Shown here piece after piece: positions 8,100 to 16,522 of a DNA stretch of 43,592 nucleotides. Numbering within the stretch: the stretch's first letter is position 1; every line of letters starts with the position of its first letter. Source of the DNA: a virus; IMG/VR virus record IMGVR_UViG_3300046536_000403, positions 1-43,592 of that record. One strand, written 5' to 3'. Below the pieces are notes generated by a model. The model was not told where the DNA came from. It saw only the letters and a list, made by a program, of their open reading frames with translations, and did not search any database. The position numbers were made by a program, and so were the translations under genes.

Positions 8100-9526
8100 C
8101 GAGCTGGGTTAAGCGGTTAAACCCTGCCTCGTTTCGCGGGGTGCGCTTCGGGGTGCTGGGCAGCGAGGGCCGCTTTGGTCGGCGGATCGCCGAGCACGAA
8201 TACCCGAACCGGGATAAGCCCTATATCGAGGACATGGGGCGCTCGACCCGGCGCATTAGCCAGGTCGGCTTTCTGGTCGAGGACAGCCTGGTCTACGGTG
8301 GCGGCGACGTCATTCAGCAGCTGGAACGGATGATCGGGGCGGCGGAAAAGGCCGGCCCCGGGATTCTGATTCACCCCACGCTCGGCCAGCTGACGGTGTC
8401 GATTCCTGACGGCGGTCTGTCGGTGACCGAACGCTGGGATGAGGGCCGTTATTTCGAGCTGCATTTTTATTTTATCGAGTCGGGGGAGCGGGTATTCCCG
8501 GCGGCCCAGGTCGCCACCAAAACCCTGCTGGATTCGCTGGTCGACAAATTGGGCAGCGCGGCTCTGAGTGACTTTGTGCGCTCGGTAGAGGCCACCATCG
8601 GCTCGGTATTCTCCGCGATCAAAACCGTCCAGGGCGTGGTCAGCGAGACGCTCGACACCGTTGAATCGGTGATCAGTGTCGGCCAGTCCGCCGTCAATGC
8701 GGTGATCGATACGGTCGCAGGGTTCCAGCAGATGGCGGGGCGGGTGTCCCACGATGTCAGCAGTATCAGCAGCCTGGCCAGCCTGCTCACCGGCGACTGG
8801 GGGCGCTACACCTCGGGCGCCACCACCCAGGCGTTTCAAGACAGTCCGTCGTCGTCCGACACATCGGCGGCGATGTCGACGCTGATCACGGCCGGCTGTG
8901 CGCAGCGGGCGGCGGTGACCACGGCCTCGACGGCGCTGGCGGCGGCGGCGGCGGGGTTGAATGCCAACACCGTGCCGGCCTTCGTCGCGGCGGTTAACGC
9001 CCTGGTCGCGGCAGTGGTCGCCGGGATCGCCAGCCCGGCCGATCAGATCCGCTTGCTGTCGGCCCTGGCCAGCTACACCCCCAGCGGTTACAGCAGCACG
9101 TCGCCGATGGGCCAGGCGCAGACCGTCGCGCAGTTTGTGACGGCCGCGTTAGTGCGCCGGGCCGCGCTGGCCGCTGTGGCCTCGGCGGCCTCGGTGTACG
9201 TGCCGAGTTCCTACGACGACACCCTGGCGGTGCGCACGGCGGTGGTGGAGTTGATCGACGCGGAATTGTTGGTCGCCGGCGACATGGCCGACGACGCCAC
9301 CTATGCCGCGTTGAACAGTGTGCGCCAGGCGGTGGTGCTCGATCTGGACACGCGCGGCGCCAGTCTGGCCACGCTACAGACGTTCACCCTCAACGCCAAC
9401 CTGCCGTCGCTGGTGTGGGCCAATCGGCTGTATCAGGACCCCGGCCGCTCGGATGAGCTGATCGGCGAGGCTGACCCCATTCACCCGGCGTTCATGCCGT
9501 CGAGTTTTCGTGCGCTGGCCCGTTAG
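8096..9526 (+). CDS. DNA circularisation protein N-terminal family (Mu gpN-like)
   Basis: A 476-residue protein. Residues 1-145 carry the conserved N-terminal region of the Mu gpN family (NPASFRGVRFGVLGSEGRFG, later YIEDMGRSTRRISQVGFLVE). The rest is Ala/Val/Ser-rich and helical. Despite the historical family name, members are baseplate/tail components of Mu-like phages. It overlaps the tape measure stop by 4 bp. Confidence 0.88.
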   Translation: MTSWVKRLNPASFRGVRFGVLGSEGRFGRRIAEHEYPNRDKPYIEDMGRSTRRISQVGFLVEDSLVYGGGDVIQQLERMIGAAEKAGPGILIHPTLGQLTVSIPDGGLSVTERWDEGRYFELHFYFIESGERVFPAAQVATKTLLDSLVDKLGSAALSDFVRSVEATIGSVFSAIKTVQGVVSETLDTVESVISVGQSAVNAVIDTVAGFQQMAGRVSHDVSSISSLASLLTGDWGRYTSGATTQAFQDSPSSSDTSAAMSTLITAGCAQRAAVTTASTALAAAAAGLNANTVPAFVAAVNALVAAVVAGIASPADQIRLLSALASYTPSGYSSTSPMGQAQTVAQFVTAALVRRAALAAVASAASVYVPSSYDDTLAVRTAVVELIDAELLVAGDMADDATYAALNSVRQAVVLDLDTRGASLATLQTFTLNANLPSLVWANRLYQDPGRSDELIGEADPIHPAFMPSSFRALAR

Positions 9527-9544
9527 CGCCGTCTGAGAGTCCCC

Positions 9545-10624
9545 ATGTTTAACGATGATGTTTCGATCACCGCCGGTGGCCAGGTGCTGAGCGGCTGGAC
9601 CGACGTGCGCATCACGCGCGGCGTCGAGCGGCTGCCGAGTGACTTTTGCGTGAGCATGACGGACGCGACCCCGGGCACGCTGCAAGCCATGCAGGTGAGG
9701 AAGGGCGACCCCTTTCAACTGAAAATCGGCAATGACCTGGTGATTACCGGCTATGTCGACAAGGTGGTGCGGGGGATGTCCGGGCGCTCGCACTCGATCC
9801 GCCTGGCCGGGCGCTCCAAATGTTCGGACCTGGTCGACTGTGCGGCCGAGTGGCCGGGCGGGCAAATCAGCGGCGCTAACGCGCTGGTGATCGCGCAGAA
9901 ACTCGCCTCGGTGTACGGGGCGAATGGGGAAGGCATCCCGGTGGCGACCTCGATCACCGACTTGCCGATCATCCCGCAATTTAACCTGATGCTAGGCGAA
10001 AGCGCGTTCGAGATCATTGAGCGGATCTGTCGTTATTCGGCGGCGCTGGTCTACGACCTGCCCGACGGCAGTCTGTTTCTCACTCAGGTCAGCACGAAAC
10101 CGGCGGCCAGTAGCCTGGTCGAGGGGGAAAATGTCGAAACCGCCTGGATCGAGGATTCGGCCGACGGGATCTTTTCGGAGTACGACGCCTATTTGCAGTC
10201 GATGCAAGACCTCGACGACCTGGGCGGCGGCACCGGTAACCTGCAATACACCGCCTATGACCTGAACTGCCGGCGGCACCGCAAAATGGTGCTGATTGCC
10301 GAGGCGGCCGGGGGCGGCCTGGCGATCTTGCGCCGTCGGACGCTGTGGGAGGCCGCGCGGCGCGCGGGCCGGTCGCAGGTGGTGCGGGTGCAGGTCGATT
10401 CCTGGCGCGATGGCGCGGGGGTGCTCTGGACCCCCAACACCCTGATATCGGTCGAGCTACCGACCTTGAAGCTGGCGGCGGCCACCTTGCTGCTGGGGGA
10501 GGTGACCTTTCAGCTCGATGACCACGGCGGACATGTTGCCGACCTGCTGCTGATGGACCCGGCGGCGTTTACCCCTCAACCGGTGTTGCTCCAGCCGCTG
10601 CTGGCCGAGTTCGCCCATGGATAA
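9545..10624 (+). CDS. Baseplate hub protein (Mu gp44/gpP-like)
   Basis: A 359-residue protein of the Mu gp44 family, the hub that ends the tube and holds the spike. It has the conserved opening [20 protein letters not shown], then RVERLPSDF-type residues, a GYVDKV strand pair near residue 75 and [17 protein letters not shown] near residue 260. It overlaps the gp45-like gene by 8 bp. Confidence 0.9.
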   Translation: MFNDDVSITAGGQVLSGWTDVRITRGVERLPSDFCVSMTDATPGTLQAMQVRKGDPFQLKIGNDLVITGYVDKVVRGMSGRSHSIRLAGRSKCSDLVDCAAEWPGGQISGANALVIAQKLASVYGANGEGIPVATSITDLPIIPQFNLMLGESAFEIIERICRYSAALVYDLPDGSLFLTQVSTKPAASSLVEGENVETAWIEDSADGIFSEYDAYLQSMQDLDDLGGGTGNLQYTAYDLNCRRHRKMVLIAEAAGGGLAILRRRTLWEAARRAGRSQVVRVQVDSWRDGAGVLWTPNTLISVELPTLKLAAATLLLGEVTFQLDDHGGHVADLLLMDPAAFTPQPVLLQPLLAEFAHG

Positions 10625-11186
10625 CGCTGGCGCGATTTCCCGCCTGTGGCGGCGGGTGCAACTGTTTGTGGGGCGCGGACGGATCACCCTCAGCAATGAT
10701 GCCGGCAACGTGCAAATGCTCCAGGTGCGTCTCGGCACCCAGGAGCTGCGCGATTCCACCCCGCGCCTGGGCGAGTTCGGTCACGCCTCGCGGCCGCCGG
10801 CCGGCTCGGACGTGGTCGCGGTGTTCGTTGCCGGCGACCGCTCCAACGGGGTGGTGATTGCCACCGGGCACCAGGCCAGCCGTCCGCGCGACATGCTGGA
10901 AGGCGAAAGCCAACTGTATGACCTGTGGGGCCGGTCGGTTTACCTGACCAAAGACGGCGGCATTGTGATCGAGGCCCAGGGCACGCCGGTGACGGTCAAC
11001 AACGCCACCACGGTGACGGTCAACGCCTCGGCCAAGGTGCAATTCAACGTCCCGGTGCTGGAGGTTTCCGGCCCCGGCGGCGTCGGTGGGGTGGTTAAGG
11101 TTGGTACCGGCTGGACCGGTTCATTTTCCACCTCAGACGGGCGGGCCTTCACGGTACAAGACGGAATTATCATCAATTGTTTTTGA
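10617..11186 (+). CDS. Baseplate spike protein (Mu gp45-like)
   Basis: A 189-residue spike protein. It has the Mu gp45 N-terminal OB-like domain ([19 protein letters not shown], then ML-QVRLG) and a beta-helical C-terminal region with repeated TVN/VNA residues (about 120-145). The C-terminus ends in a short apex (DGIIINCF). Mu-type spikes trimerise and pierce the outer membrane. It lies within the usual gp44-45-46-47-48 baseplate order. Confidence 0.9.
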   Translation: MDNAGAISRLWRRVQLFVGRGRITLSNDAGNVQMLQVRLGTQELRDSTPRLGEFGHASRPPAGSDVVAVFVAGDRSNGVVIATGHQASRPRDMLEGESQLYDLWGRSVYLTKDGGIVIEAQGTPVTVNNATTVTVNASAKVQFNVPVLEVSGPGGVGGVVKVGTGWTGSFSTSDGRAFTVQDGIIINCF

Positions 11187-11193
11187 GGTGCTT

Positions 11194-11595
11194 ATGAATC
11201 CCCAAGGCTCGCAACTCGTTAATGCCGGCTACTTCCAGTCGCTGACCGACCAGGTCAATGGCTCTGTGAGTTGTGCGGATCTACAGGCGCTGACCACTGA
11301 GGTGTATGCCTCGATCAACACCATGATCAAGGGGATCGAGGACCAGTTGGCGCTGTTGGCGCCACTCCTGGATCTGCTGACGGCGCCGTCGGCCAACCTG
11401 GCCGCCATCGTCACCTGGATCACCTCGTTTATTCAAAGCTTTCTGACCCCCAGCACCAAGCCGTATTTCACCTATACCGCCCAGCTGACGGAAGTGGTGA
11501 CGCAGATGACGGCGCTGTCGAGCGCCATCGCGGCGAAAGCGGCGAGCTTTGAGCAGTGCGCGGTGGCGGTTCCGCCGCTCGTGACGGCGCCATGA
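11194..11595 (+). CDS. Unknown protein inserted between gp45- and gp46-like genes
   Basis: A 133-residue protein starting 7 bp after the spike stop, with TTTTGAGGTG upstream as a ribosome site, and overlapping the gp46-like gene by 4 bp. It is predicted all-helical, with hydrophobic stretches (LALLAPLLDLLTAPSANL; IVTWITSFIQSFL) that look amphipathic or buried, not a clear membrane segment. Mu has no gene at this place. I do not recognise the family; a baseplate or membrane-interaction role is only suggested by context. Confidence 0.8.
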   Translation: MNPQGSQLVNAGYFQSLTDQVNGSVSCADLQALTTEVYASINTMIKGIEDQLALLAPLLDLLTAPSANLAAIVTWITSFIQSFLTPSTKPYFTYTAQLTEVVTQMTALSSAIAAKAASFEQCAVAVPPLVTAP

Positions 11596-12035
11596 GTGAC
11601 ATCAAAACGGTATGGGTGGCCAGCACCGGCCAGGGCGACTGGCAGATCATCGCCGGCGCCCTGGACAGCGGCGACGACCTGGAATCGGCGGTGTATATCA
11701 GCCTGTTTTCAGATCGCCAGGCCGATGCCGACGACGTGATCCCCGACGGCTCGACAGATCGCCGGGGCTGGTGGGGCGATCTGGATCAGCCGGTGAAACT
11801 GGGCTCGCGCTTGTGGCTGCTGTCGCGCTCCCGGCTCGACGACGACGCGGCAAAAATGGCGGTGATCTACGGCAAGGAGGCCTTGCAATGGCTGCTCGAT
11901 GACCAGGTGGCCCAGGCCGTGACGGTCACGGCGACGATCCGGGGGCCTAAACAGCTCGATGTGGCCGTGACCGTCACGCGCAGCACCGGGACCAATAGCT
12001 ACCAGTTCGCCTGGGCCTGGGATCAGTTGGCCTGA
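11592..12035 (+). CDS. Baseplate wedge protein (Mu gp46-like, GP46 family)
   Basis: A 147-residue GP46-family protein, related to the gp25/gpW baseplate wedge proteins. It shows the family features: LESAVYISLFSDRQADADD near residue 32, then DRRGWWGD (residues about 56-63) and SRLWLLSRSRL. It anchors the wedges to the hub. An intrinsic terminator follows. Confidence 0.92.
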   Translation: MSDIKTVWVASTGQGDWQIIAGALDSGDDLESAVYISLFSDRQADADDVIPDGSTDRRGWWGDLDQPVKLGSRLWLLSRSRLDDDAAKMAVIYGKEALQWLLDDQVAQAVTVTATIRGPKQLDVAVTVTRSTGTNSYQFAWAWDQLA

Positions 12036-12052
12036 CTCAACCCGTTTTTATG

Positions 12053-12076
12053 ACCGCCCGCGTGGCGGTTTTTTTT
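12053..12076 (+). terminator. Intrinsic terminator between gp46- and gp47-like genes
   Basis: A 6-bp stem (ACCGCC / GGCGGT, five-base loop) is followed by eight T residues. It lies in the 58-bp gap inside the baseplate gene run. Confidence 0.75.
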
Positions 12077-12093
12077 CGCCTGGAGTTTCCCTC

Positions 12094-13224
12094 ATGCCCT
12101 ACCCACGTCCGCCGCTGTCGGCCCTGCGCTCGCAGGTGTCGACCGACATTTCGGAGGGCCTCAAGACCGTCGACGGTCTGTTGCGGTTTTCCAACCTGGG
12201 GATTCTCGGGACCAGCGTCGCCGGCCTGGCGCACCAGCACTACGGCTTTCTGGCATGGATCGCCAAGCAGGCCAGCCCCTGGACCGCGACGGATGAATAC
12301 CTCGACGCCTGGGCCGCGCTGAAAAACGTGTTTCGCTACCCGGCGCTGGTGGCCAGCTTGCAAGCGGCGTGGTTGGGCACGCCTGGCGCGCTGTTGCCCC
12401 AGGGCACCGAGGTGGTAATCGGCAACGGGGTTTACTACACCACGGCGGCGGATGCGACGGCCGATGCGACGGGCGCGGTGTCGGTGACGGTGGTCGCCCG
12501 GCTCGCCGGCGCGGCGGGGAATGCCGAGGTCGGCAGCCTGGTGACGTTGACCAGCGCGGTCGACGGGATTCCGTCGAGCGGCGCGGTAACGGCCAGCGTG
12601 GCCATCGGCACCGACGTCGAGCAAAACGAGCCGTTGCGCACGCGGATGCTGGCGGCTTACCAGGCGCCGGCACGCGGCGGCACGGCGCTCGATTACAAGT
12701 CCTGGGCCATGAACTGCCCGGGCGTGACGCGGGCCTGGGTGCAGCCGATGGGGGCCGGCCCGGGCACGGTGGTGGTCTACGTGATGTTTGACCTGGTCAA
12801 CAGCGCGAACAACGGTTTCCCCGTAGGCACGAATGGCCTGTCCTCGCTGGATAACCGGGCGATCCCGGCCACCACCGCCGCCGGTAATCAGCTGGTGGTG
12901 GCCAACATGCTGTTTGCCAGCCAGCCGGTGACGCCGTTGGTGTACACCTGCGCACCGGCGGCCGCCCCGATTCCCTTCACCATCACCGGGCTGCTCGGCG
13001 CGTCGCCTGCGCTCAAGGCGGCGGTCGCCGATGCGATTGCCCAGGTGATGATCGATGAGGGCGATCCGGCCCCCGTGGCCAGCTCGGTCGTCGAGCTGGA
13101 CAGCCTCAACGCGGCGATCAGCGCCGTACCAGGCACCGCCGGGTTTGTGATCACCAGTCCGGTGGCGAACATCGCCAACGTGCTGGGCCAGTTGCCGACG
13201 GTGGGGGCCATCACCTATGGCTAA
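12094..13224 (+). CDS. Baseplate J protein (Mu gp47-like)
   Basis: A 376-residue baseplate J family protein. It starts MPYPRPPLSALRSQVSTDI, the usual N-terminus of this family, with APARGGTALDYKSWAMNCPG near residue 195 and GVTRAWVQP after it, the conserved central motif. It forms the wedge arms that link hub, sheath and fibres. It overlaps the gp48-like gene by 8 bp. Confidence 0.93.
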   Translation: MPYPRPPLSALRSQVSTDISEGLKTVDGLLRFSNLGILGTSVAGLAHQHYGFLAWIAKQASPWTATDEYLDAWAALKNVFRYPALVASLQAAWLGTPGALLPQGTEVVIGNGVYYTTAADATADATGAVSVTVVARLAGAAGNAEVGSLVTLTSAVDGIPSSGAVTASVAIGTDVEQNEPLRTRMLAAYQAPARGGTALDYKSWAMNCPGVTRAWVQPMGAGPGTVVVYVMFDLVNSANNGFPVGTNGLSSLDNRAIPATTAAGNQLVVANMLFASQPVTPLVYTCAPAAAPIPFTITGLLGASPALKAAVADAIAQVMIDEGDPAPVASSVVELDSLNAAISAVPGTAGFVITSPVANIANVLGQLPTVGAITYG

Positions 13225-13813
13225 GCCGGTGTTTACCGATGCGGACTACGCCCAGGCGCTGAGCAATCTGCTGCCCCCGGGCAAAGCCTGGAACCGTGAC
13301 CCCGACAGCGTACAAGCCCAGGCGGTGAGCTGTTATGCGCCGACCTTTCGGCGCAACAGCGACGACGCCCTGGCGCTGCTGATCGATGCCTTCCCCGCGA
13401 CCGCCGTCAACCTGCTGCCCGAGTGGGAGGCCACCCTCGGGCTGCCCGATCCCTGCGCCGGCGTCTCGCCGACCTTACAGGGGCGCCGGGCGCAGGTGGT
13501 GGCGCGCTTTTCCGCCTATGGCGGCCAGTCCGCCAGTGACTTCCAGACCTACGCGGCGGGCTTGGGCTACAGCGTCACGGTCAAGCAGTTCGCCCCATTC
13601 CGCATGGGGCAAAGCGTCTGCGGCTCGGCGCTGGGCGGTCTCGATTGGTTTTACACCTGGGCGATTGAAGCCCAAGGCAACCCGGTCACGCCCTTTTCCA
13701 TGGGCCGCTCGACCGTGGGCGAGCCCCTGGCCAGTTGGGGCAACGCGGTCCTGGAGTGCGAACTCCGGGCGATTGCCCCCGCGCACAGCATTTTGCAATT
13801 CCACTATTCCTAA
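13217..13813 (+). CDS. DUF2313 baseplate protein (Mu gp48 / YmfQ-like)
   Basis: A 198-residue protein. The N-terminal segment (DYAQALSNLLPPGKAWNRD) and the middle (LLPEWEATLGLPDPC) are characteristic of the YmfQ/DUF2313 family, which connects the baseplate to the fibres in Mu-like and P2-like phages. The C-terminal half has the MGQSVCGSALG segment, a repeated MG(R/Q)S pattern. It is followed by the fibre gene. Confidence 0.92.
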   Translation: MAKPVFTDADYAQALSNLLPPGKAWNRDPDSVQAQAVSCYAPTFRRNSDDALALLIDAFPATAVNLLPEWEATLGLPDPCAGVSPTLQGRRAQVVARFSAYGGQSASDFQTYAAGLGYSVTVKQFAPFRMGQSVCGSALGGLDWFYTWAIEAQGNPVTPFSMGRSTVGEPLASWGNAVLECELRAIAPAHSILQFHYS

Positions 13814-13830
13814 CGAATCCCAGGGGTTCT

Positions 13831-15555
13831 ATGTATCAGATTGATAACGGCACCGCTGCGTCTTCTCTGCCGGCCAGTACCGCCGCCGGCACACCGGGCT
13901 ATTTTACCGATGGCAATCCGGCCGCCGGCCAAGCGGCCACGGTGTTGCCCTCCGAATTCATGAACATGATGATGCTGGAAAATCTCAATGTCTTGAGTGC
14001 GGCCGGGGTTGTGCCGTCGAAAGCCTCGTTCAACCAGTTGGCGCTGGCGATCAAGACCATTATCCAGGGCGGCGCGACCACCTACGCGGCGGACACGGGC
14101 GTGGCCAATGCCTATGTGCTGGCCCTGACCCCGGCGATTACGGCCTACACCGGCACCACCAAGGTGCGCGGCCTGGTCGCGCACACCAATACCGGCGCCT
14201 GCACCCTGGACGCCGGCGGCGGCCCCAAGGCCTTGGTCGGTCTGGCGCATGCGGCGCTGCAAGGTGGGGAAATGTTCGCCGGCGGCTATTTCGAGGCGCA
14301 GTACAACGTCGCCCTGGGCAAGTTTATTTTGCTCTGGTGTACCGGTGCCGCCGAGCAAGTGGCCAACGCCACGCAAAGCCAGCACGCGCTGACGCTCGGC
14401 CAGGCGCAGGCGGGCGCGTCCACCTACGCCGTCGACACCGGCGTGGTCAATGCCTATGTGCTGGCCCTGACCCCGGCGGTCACGGCTTACACCAGTTGGC
14501 TCAAGGTGCGCGGCCAGGTGAGCACCACCAACACCGGCGCCAGTACCCTGGATGCCGGGGCCGGGCCCAAGCCCTTGGTCGGCCTGGCGCATGCGGCGCT
14601 GCAAGGCGGTGAAATGGTCGCCGGCGGCTATTTCGAGGCCGAGTACAACACCACCCTGGGCAAGTTTATTTTGCTCTGGTGCAGTGGGGCGCCGGAGCAG
14701 GTCGGCCCGGCCACGCAGAGTCAGCACGCGGTGCAGCTGGGGCAGATCGCCGGCCTGGTGACCGGCAGCGTCACCAGCCTCAGCGCCGACACCACGCTGA
14801 CCGCCGCGCAGAAGGGTTTGGTCATTATCGACGCGACGGCGGCGCCCCGCACGATCACCCTGCCCGCTGCCAACGCGGGCCTGGGCGTGATTGACTTCAT
14901 CGTTCGCCGCCTGGATAACACCGCGAACACCCTGACGGTCACGGCGTCCGGGACGGACAAGATCAAGTTCCACACCCACTTGAATGCGGCCGGCTATTCG
15001 TTCCTGGTACTGATGGGGGCCGGCGACTATTGGCACTTGCGCAGCGACGGCCTGGGCAGCTGGTGGCCGGTCAGCCGCTATGACAATGCCCCCGTGGGGC
15101 GGATCACGCCGGAAACGACCACCGCGTTTAATCCGGGCGGCTATGGCGCCGCGAACGGCCCTCTGTTGACGCGAGCCACCTGGCCATGGCTGTGGGATTT
15201 GGCGCAAGCCTCGGGCATGCTGACCACCGAAGCGGCACGCAGCGGCATGGAAGGCGGTTGGACCTCGGGCGATGGTGCTACCACTTTCCGGGCCCCGGAT
15301 CCTCGTGGCCGGCACCATCGATTCCTTGATGAGTCGGCCGGTATTGATGCCAGCCGGGCTGCCGGTAGTTCTCAGGCTGACCAGTTTCCTTCTCACGCTC
15401 ACCTCTTTGGCTCTACTGCTGTCGTCACATCCGGCTCCGGTACAACCGTTCTTCAGCCGGGTAATGGGAGTTCGTCTAGCACTGGCGGGGCGGGTGCTGG
15501 TTCCGAAACACGCGTGAAAACTATTGCCCATCCGGGCCGTATCAAGATGATTTGA
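13831..15555 (+). CDS. Tail fibre with duplicated module and collar-like tip
   Basis: A 574-residue receptor-binding fibre. Residues 1-85 attach to the baseplate. Two adjacent copies of a roughly 112-residue module follow (DNA about 14080-14405 and 14414-14740), each with NAYVLALTPA, LVGLAHAALQGGEM and GKFILLWC. Then comes a beta-rich segment (TLTAAQKGLVIIDATAAPRT) and a collar-like C-terminus with GGWTSGDGATTFRAPDPRGR and a QFPSHAH motif, ending HPGRIKMI. The last 250 bp use more T-ending codons than the rest, which suggests that the tip came from elsewhere. It should set host range. Confidence 0.88.
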   Translation: MYQIDNGTAASSLPASTAAGTPGYFTDGNPAAGQAATVLPSEFMNMMMLENLNVLSAAGVVPSKASFNQLALAIKTIIQGGATTYAADTGVANAYVLALTPAITAYTGTTKVRGLVAHTNTGACTLDAGGGPKALVGLAHAALQGGEMFAGGYFEAQYNVALGKFILLWCTGAAEQVANATQSQHALTLGQAQAGASTYAVDTGVVNAYVLALTPAVTAYTSWLKVRGQVSTTNTGASTLDAGAGPKPLVGLAHAALQGGEMVAGGYFEAEYNTTLGKFILLWCSGAPEQVGPATQSQHAVQLGQIAGLVTGSVTSLSADTTLTAAQKGLVIIDATAAPRTITLPAANAGLGVIDFIVRRLDNTANTLTVTASGTDKIKFHTHLNAAGYSFLVLMGAGDYWHLRSDGLGSWWPVSRYDNAPVGRITPETTTAFNPGGYGAANGPLLTRATWPWLWDLAQASGMLTTEAARSGMEGGWTSGDGATTFRAPDPRGRHHRFLDESAGIDASRAAGSSQADQFPSHAHLFGSTAVVTSGSGTTVLQPGNGSSSSTGGAGAGSETRVKTIAHPGRIKMI

Positions 15556-15565
15556 GGCAAAACCT

Positions 15566-16090
15566 ATGTCGATTTATGTATACGATTTGCTGGGTGTGCT
15601 GACTGGCCCGGTCACGTTTCCCGAGACCCCCGGTATCGGCGTGCAATTGCCGGGGAATGCCTTGGAGCTGAACGACCTAGCTGCCCCGGCGCCCGGCAGC
15701 GTGTGGGCATTCCTCAATGGCGAAGTGGTGCAAGTGGTTGACCAGCGCGGCACGGTCTACAGCACGCTGACCGGCAGTGCCGAAGAGTGGGGCCAGTTGG
15801 GCGAACTGCCAGCGGAATACACGACCACCCCGTGTCCTGGCGTGTATTACACCTGGGACGGTGGCGAGTGGAAATTGAACGCCGGGGCCGTCGCACAAGA
15901 TCAGCGCAACCAGCTGATGGCGGCGGCCAACCAGGCTACCGCCGGCATGGCGAACGCCTACATTGCCGGGCTGCTGGATGATGCGGACACGGCCACGTTT
16001 AAGGCGTTCGCCGCCTACCAGCTGGCGCTGAGCAAGATCGAGCAGCAGCCCGGTTATCCGGCCACGATTGTGTGGCCGCCCGCGCCCTAA
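15566..16090 (+). CDS. Tail fibre assembly protein
   Basis: A 174-residue protein directly after the fibre gene. It has the pattern of the Mu/lambda fibre-assembly chaperone family: an N-terminal beta domain, PGVYYTWDGGEWKLNAG near residue 90, and a helical C-terminus with LMAAANQAT and AYQLALSKIEQQPGYPATI. Such proteins fold and join fibres and usually match the fibre tip. It is the last gene of the rightward tail operon. Confidence 0.88.
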   Translation: MSIYVYDLLGVLTGPVTFPETPGIGVQLPGNALELNDLAAPAPGSVWAFLNGEVVQVVDQRGTVYSTLTGSAEEWGQLGELPAEYTTTPCPGVYYTWDGGEWKLNAGAVAQDQRNQLMAAANQATAGMANAYIAGLLDDADTATFKAFAAYQLALSKIEQQPGYPATIVWPPAP

Positions 16091-16201
16091 ATCCGTGGCC
16101 TTAGAATCAATTCTTGCCGATTTCGGACAATGCAGAGTAGGATTCTGAAAGTCTGTACCCGCCGTTTCTTATGCAAAATCTGGCGCTGTGCGGTTTAAAG
16201 A

Positions 16202-16224
16202 GAGCGGCCTACGCAGGGCCGCTC
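16202..16224 (+). other. Stem-loop in rep leader
   Basis: A perfect 8-bp stem (GAGCGGCC / GGCCGCTC) with a 7-base loop TACGCAG. There is no T tract on the plus strand. It may end the tail transcript weakly or be part of a regulatory RNA. Confidence 0.55.
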
Positions 16225-16391
16225 CGCGCGCCATCGGCATCGAGCACGGGGGGCTCAGACTTAAAAAAGTTAGAATATTTCTACACAAGCAGAATAGTTT
16301 TCGCTACCATCGTTCGCAGAAGACGCCCCAAAGAGGGCGAAGAAATGATGAAAAGGCAGTAAAAAACAGGAATTTAGCTTCGCAGAAAAGA

Positions 16392-16425
16392 AAAAACCCC
16401 AGGGCCGGCAAGCCTTGAGGTTTTT
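16392..16425 (-). terminator. Hairpin upstream of rep, terminator-like in both directions
   Basis: An imperfect stem pairs AAAAACCCCAGG with CCTTGAGGTTTTT around a GCCGGCAAG loop. Read leftward it is followed by TTTTTTCTTTT, which fits an intrinsic terminator for a minus-strand (antisense) RNA. Read rightward the right arm itself ends in T5. Confidence 0.55.
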
Positions 16426-16522
16426 GGGGCCACCAGCAAAAAACTCTGCAATGACCTAGATGAAGGTTCGAGTTTATGCGTGTCGGCCCGCTGATGCAAG
16501 CACCGACAGTTGGGGAACACGC

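Larger units (their letters stand above)
16091..16522. other. Gene-free leader between tail operon and rep
   Basis: No convincing gene lies in this 432-bp gap. It holds two stem-loops (16202-16224 and 16392-16425) and AT-rich stretches that may hold promoters. In-frame codons upstream of the chosen rep start run to 16460 but lack a ribosome site. By analogy with IncFII-type replicons, antisense or leader control of rep could sit here; this is inference. Confidence 0.5.

Noticed and set aside
11923-11976. GTGACGGTCAC and GTGACCGTCAC inside the gp46-like gene
   Set aside because: They resemble the 12-bp palindrome family but have a one-base spacer and lie in codons, so they are not counted as members.
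13810-15531. 573-codon minus-strand frame opposite the fibre
   Set aside because: It mirrors the repeats of the real fibre gene; no start signals.
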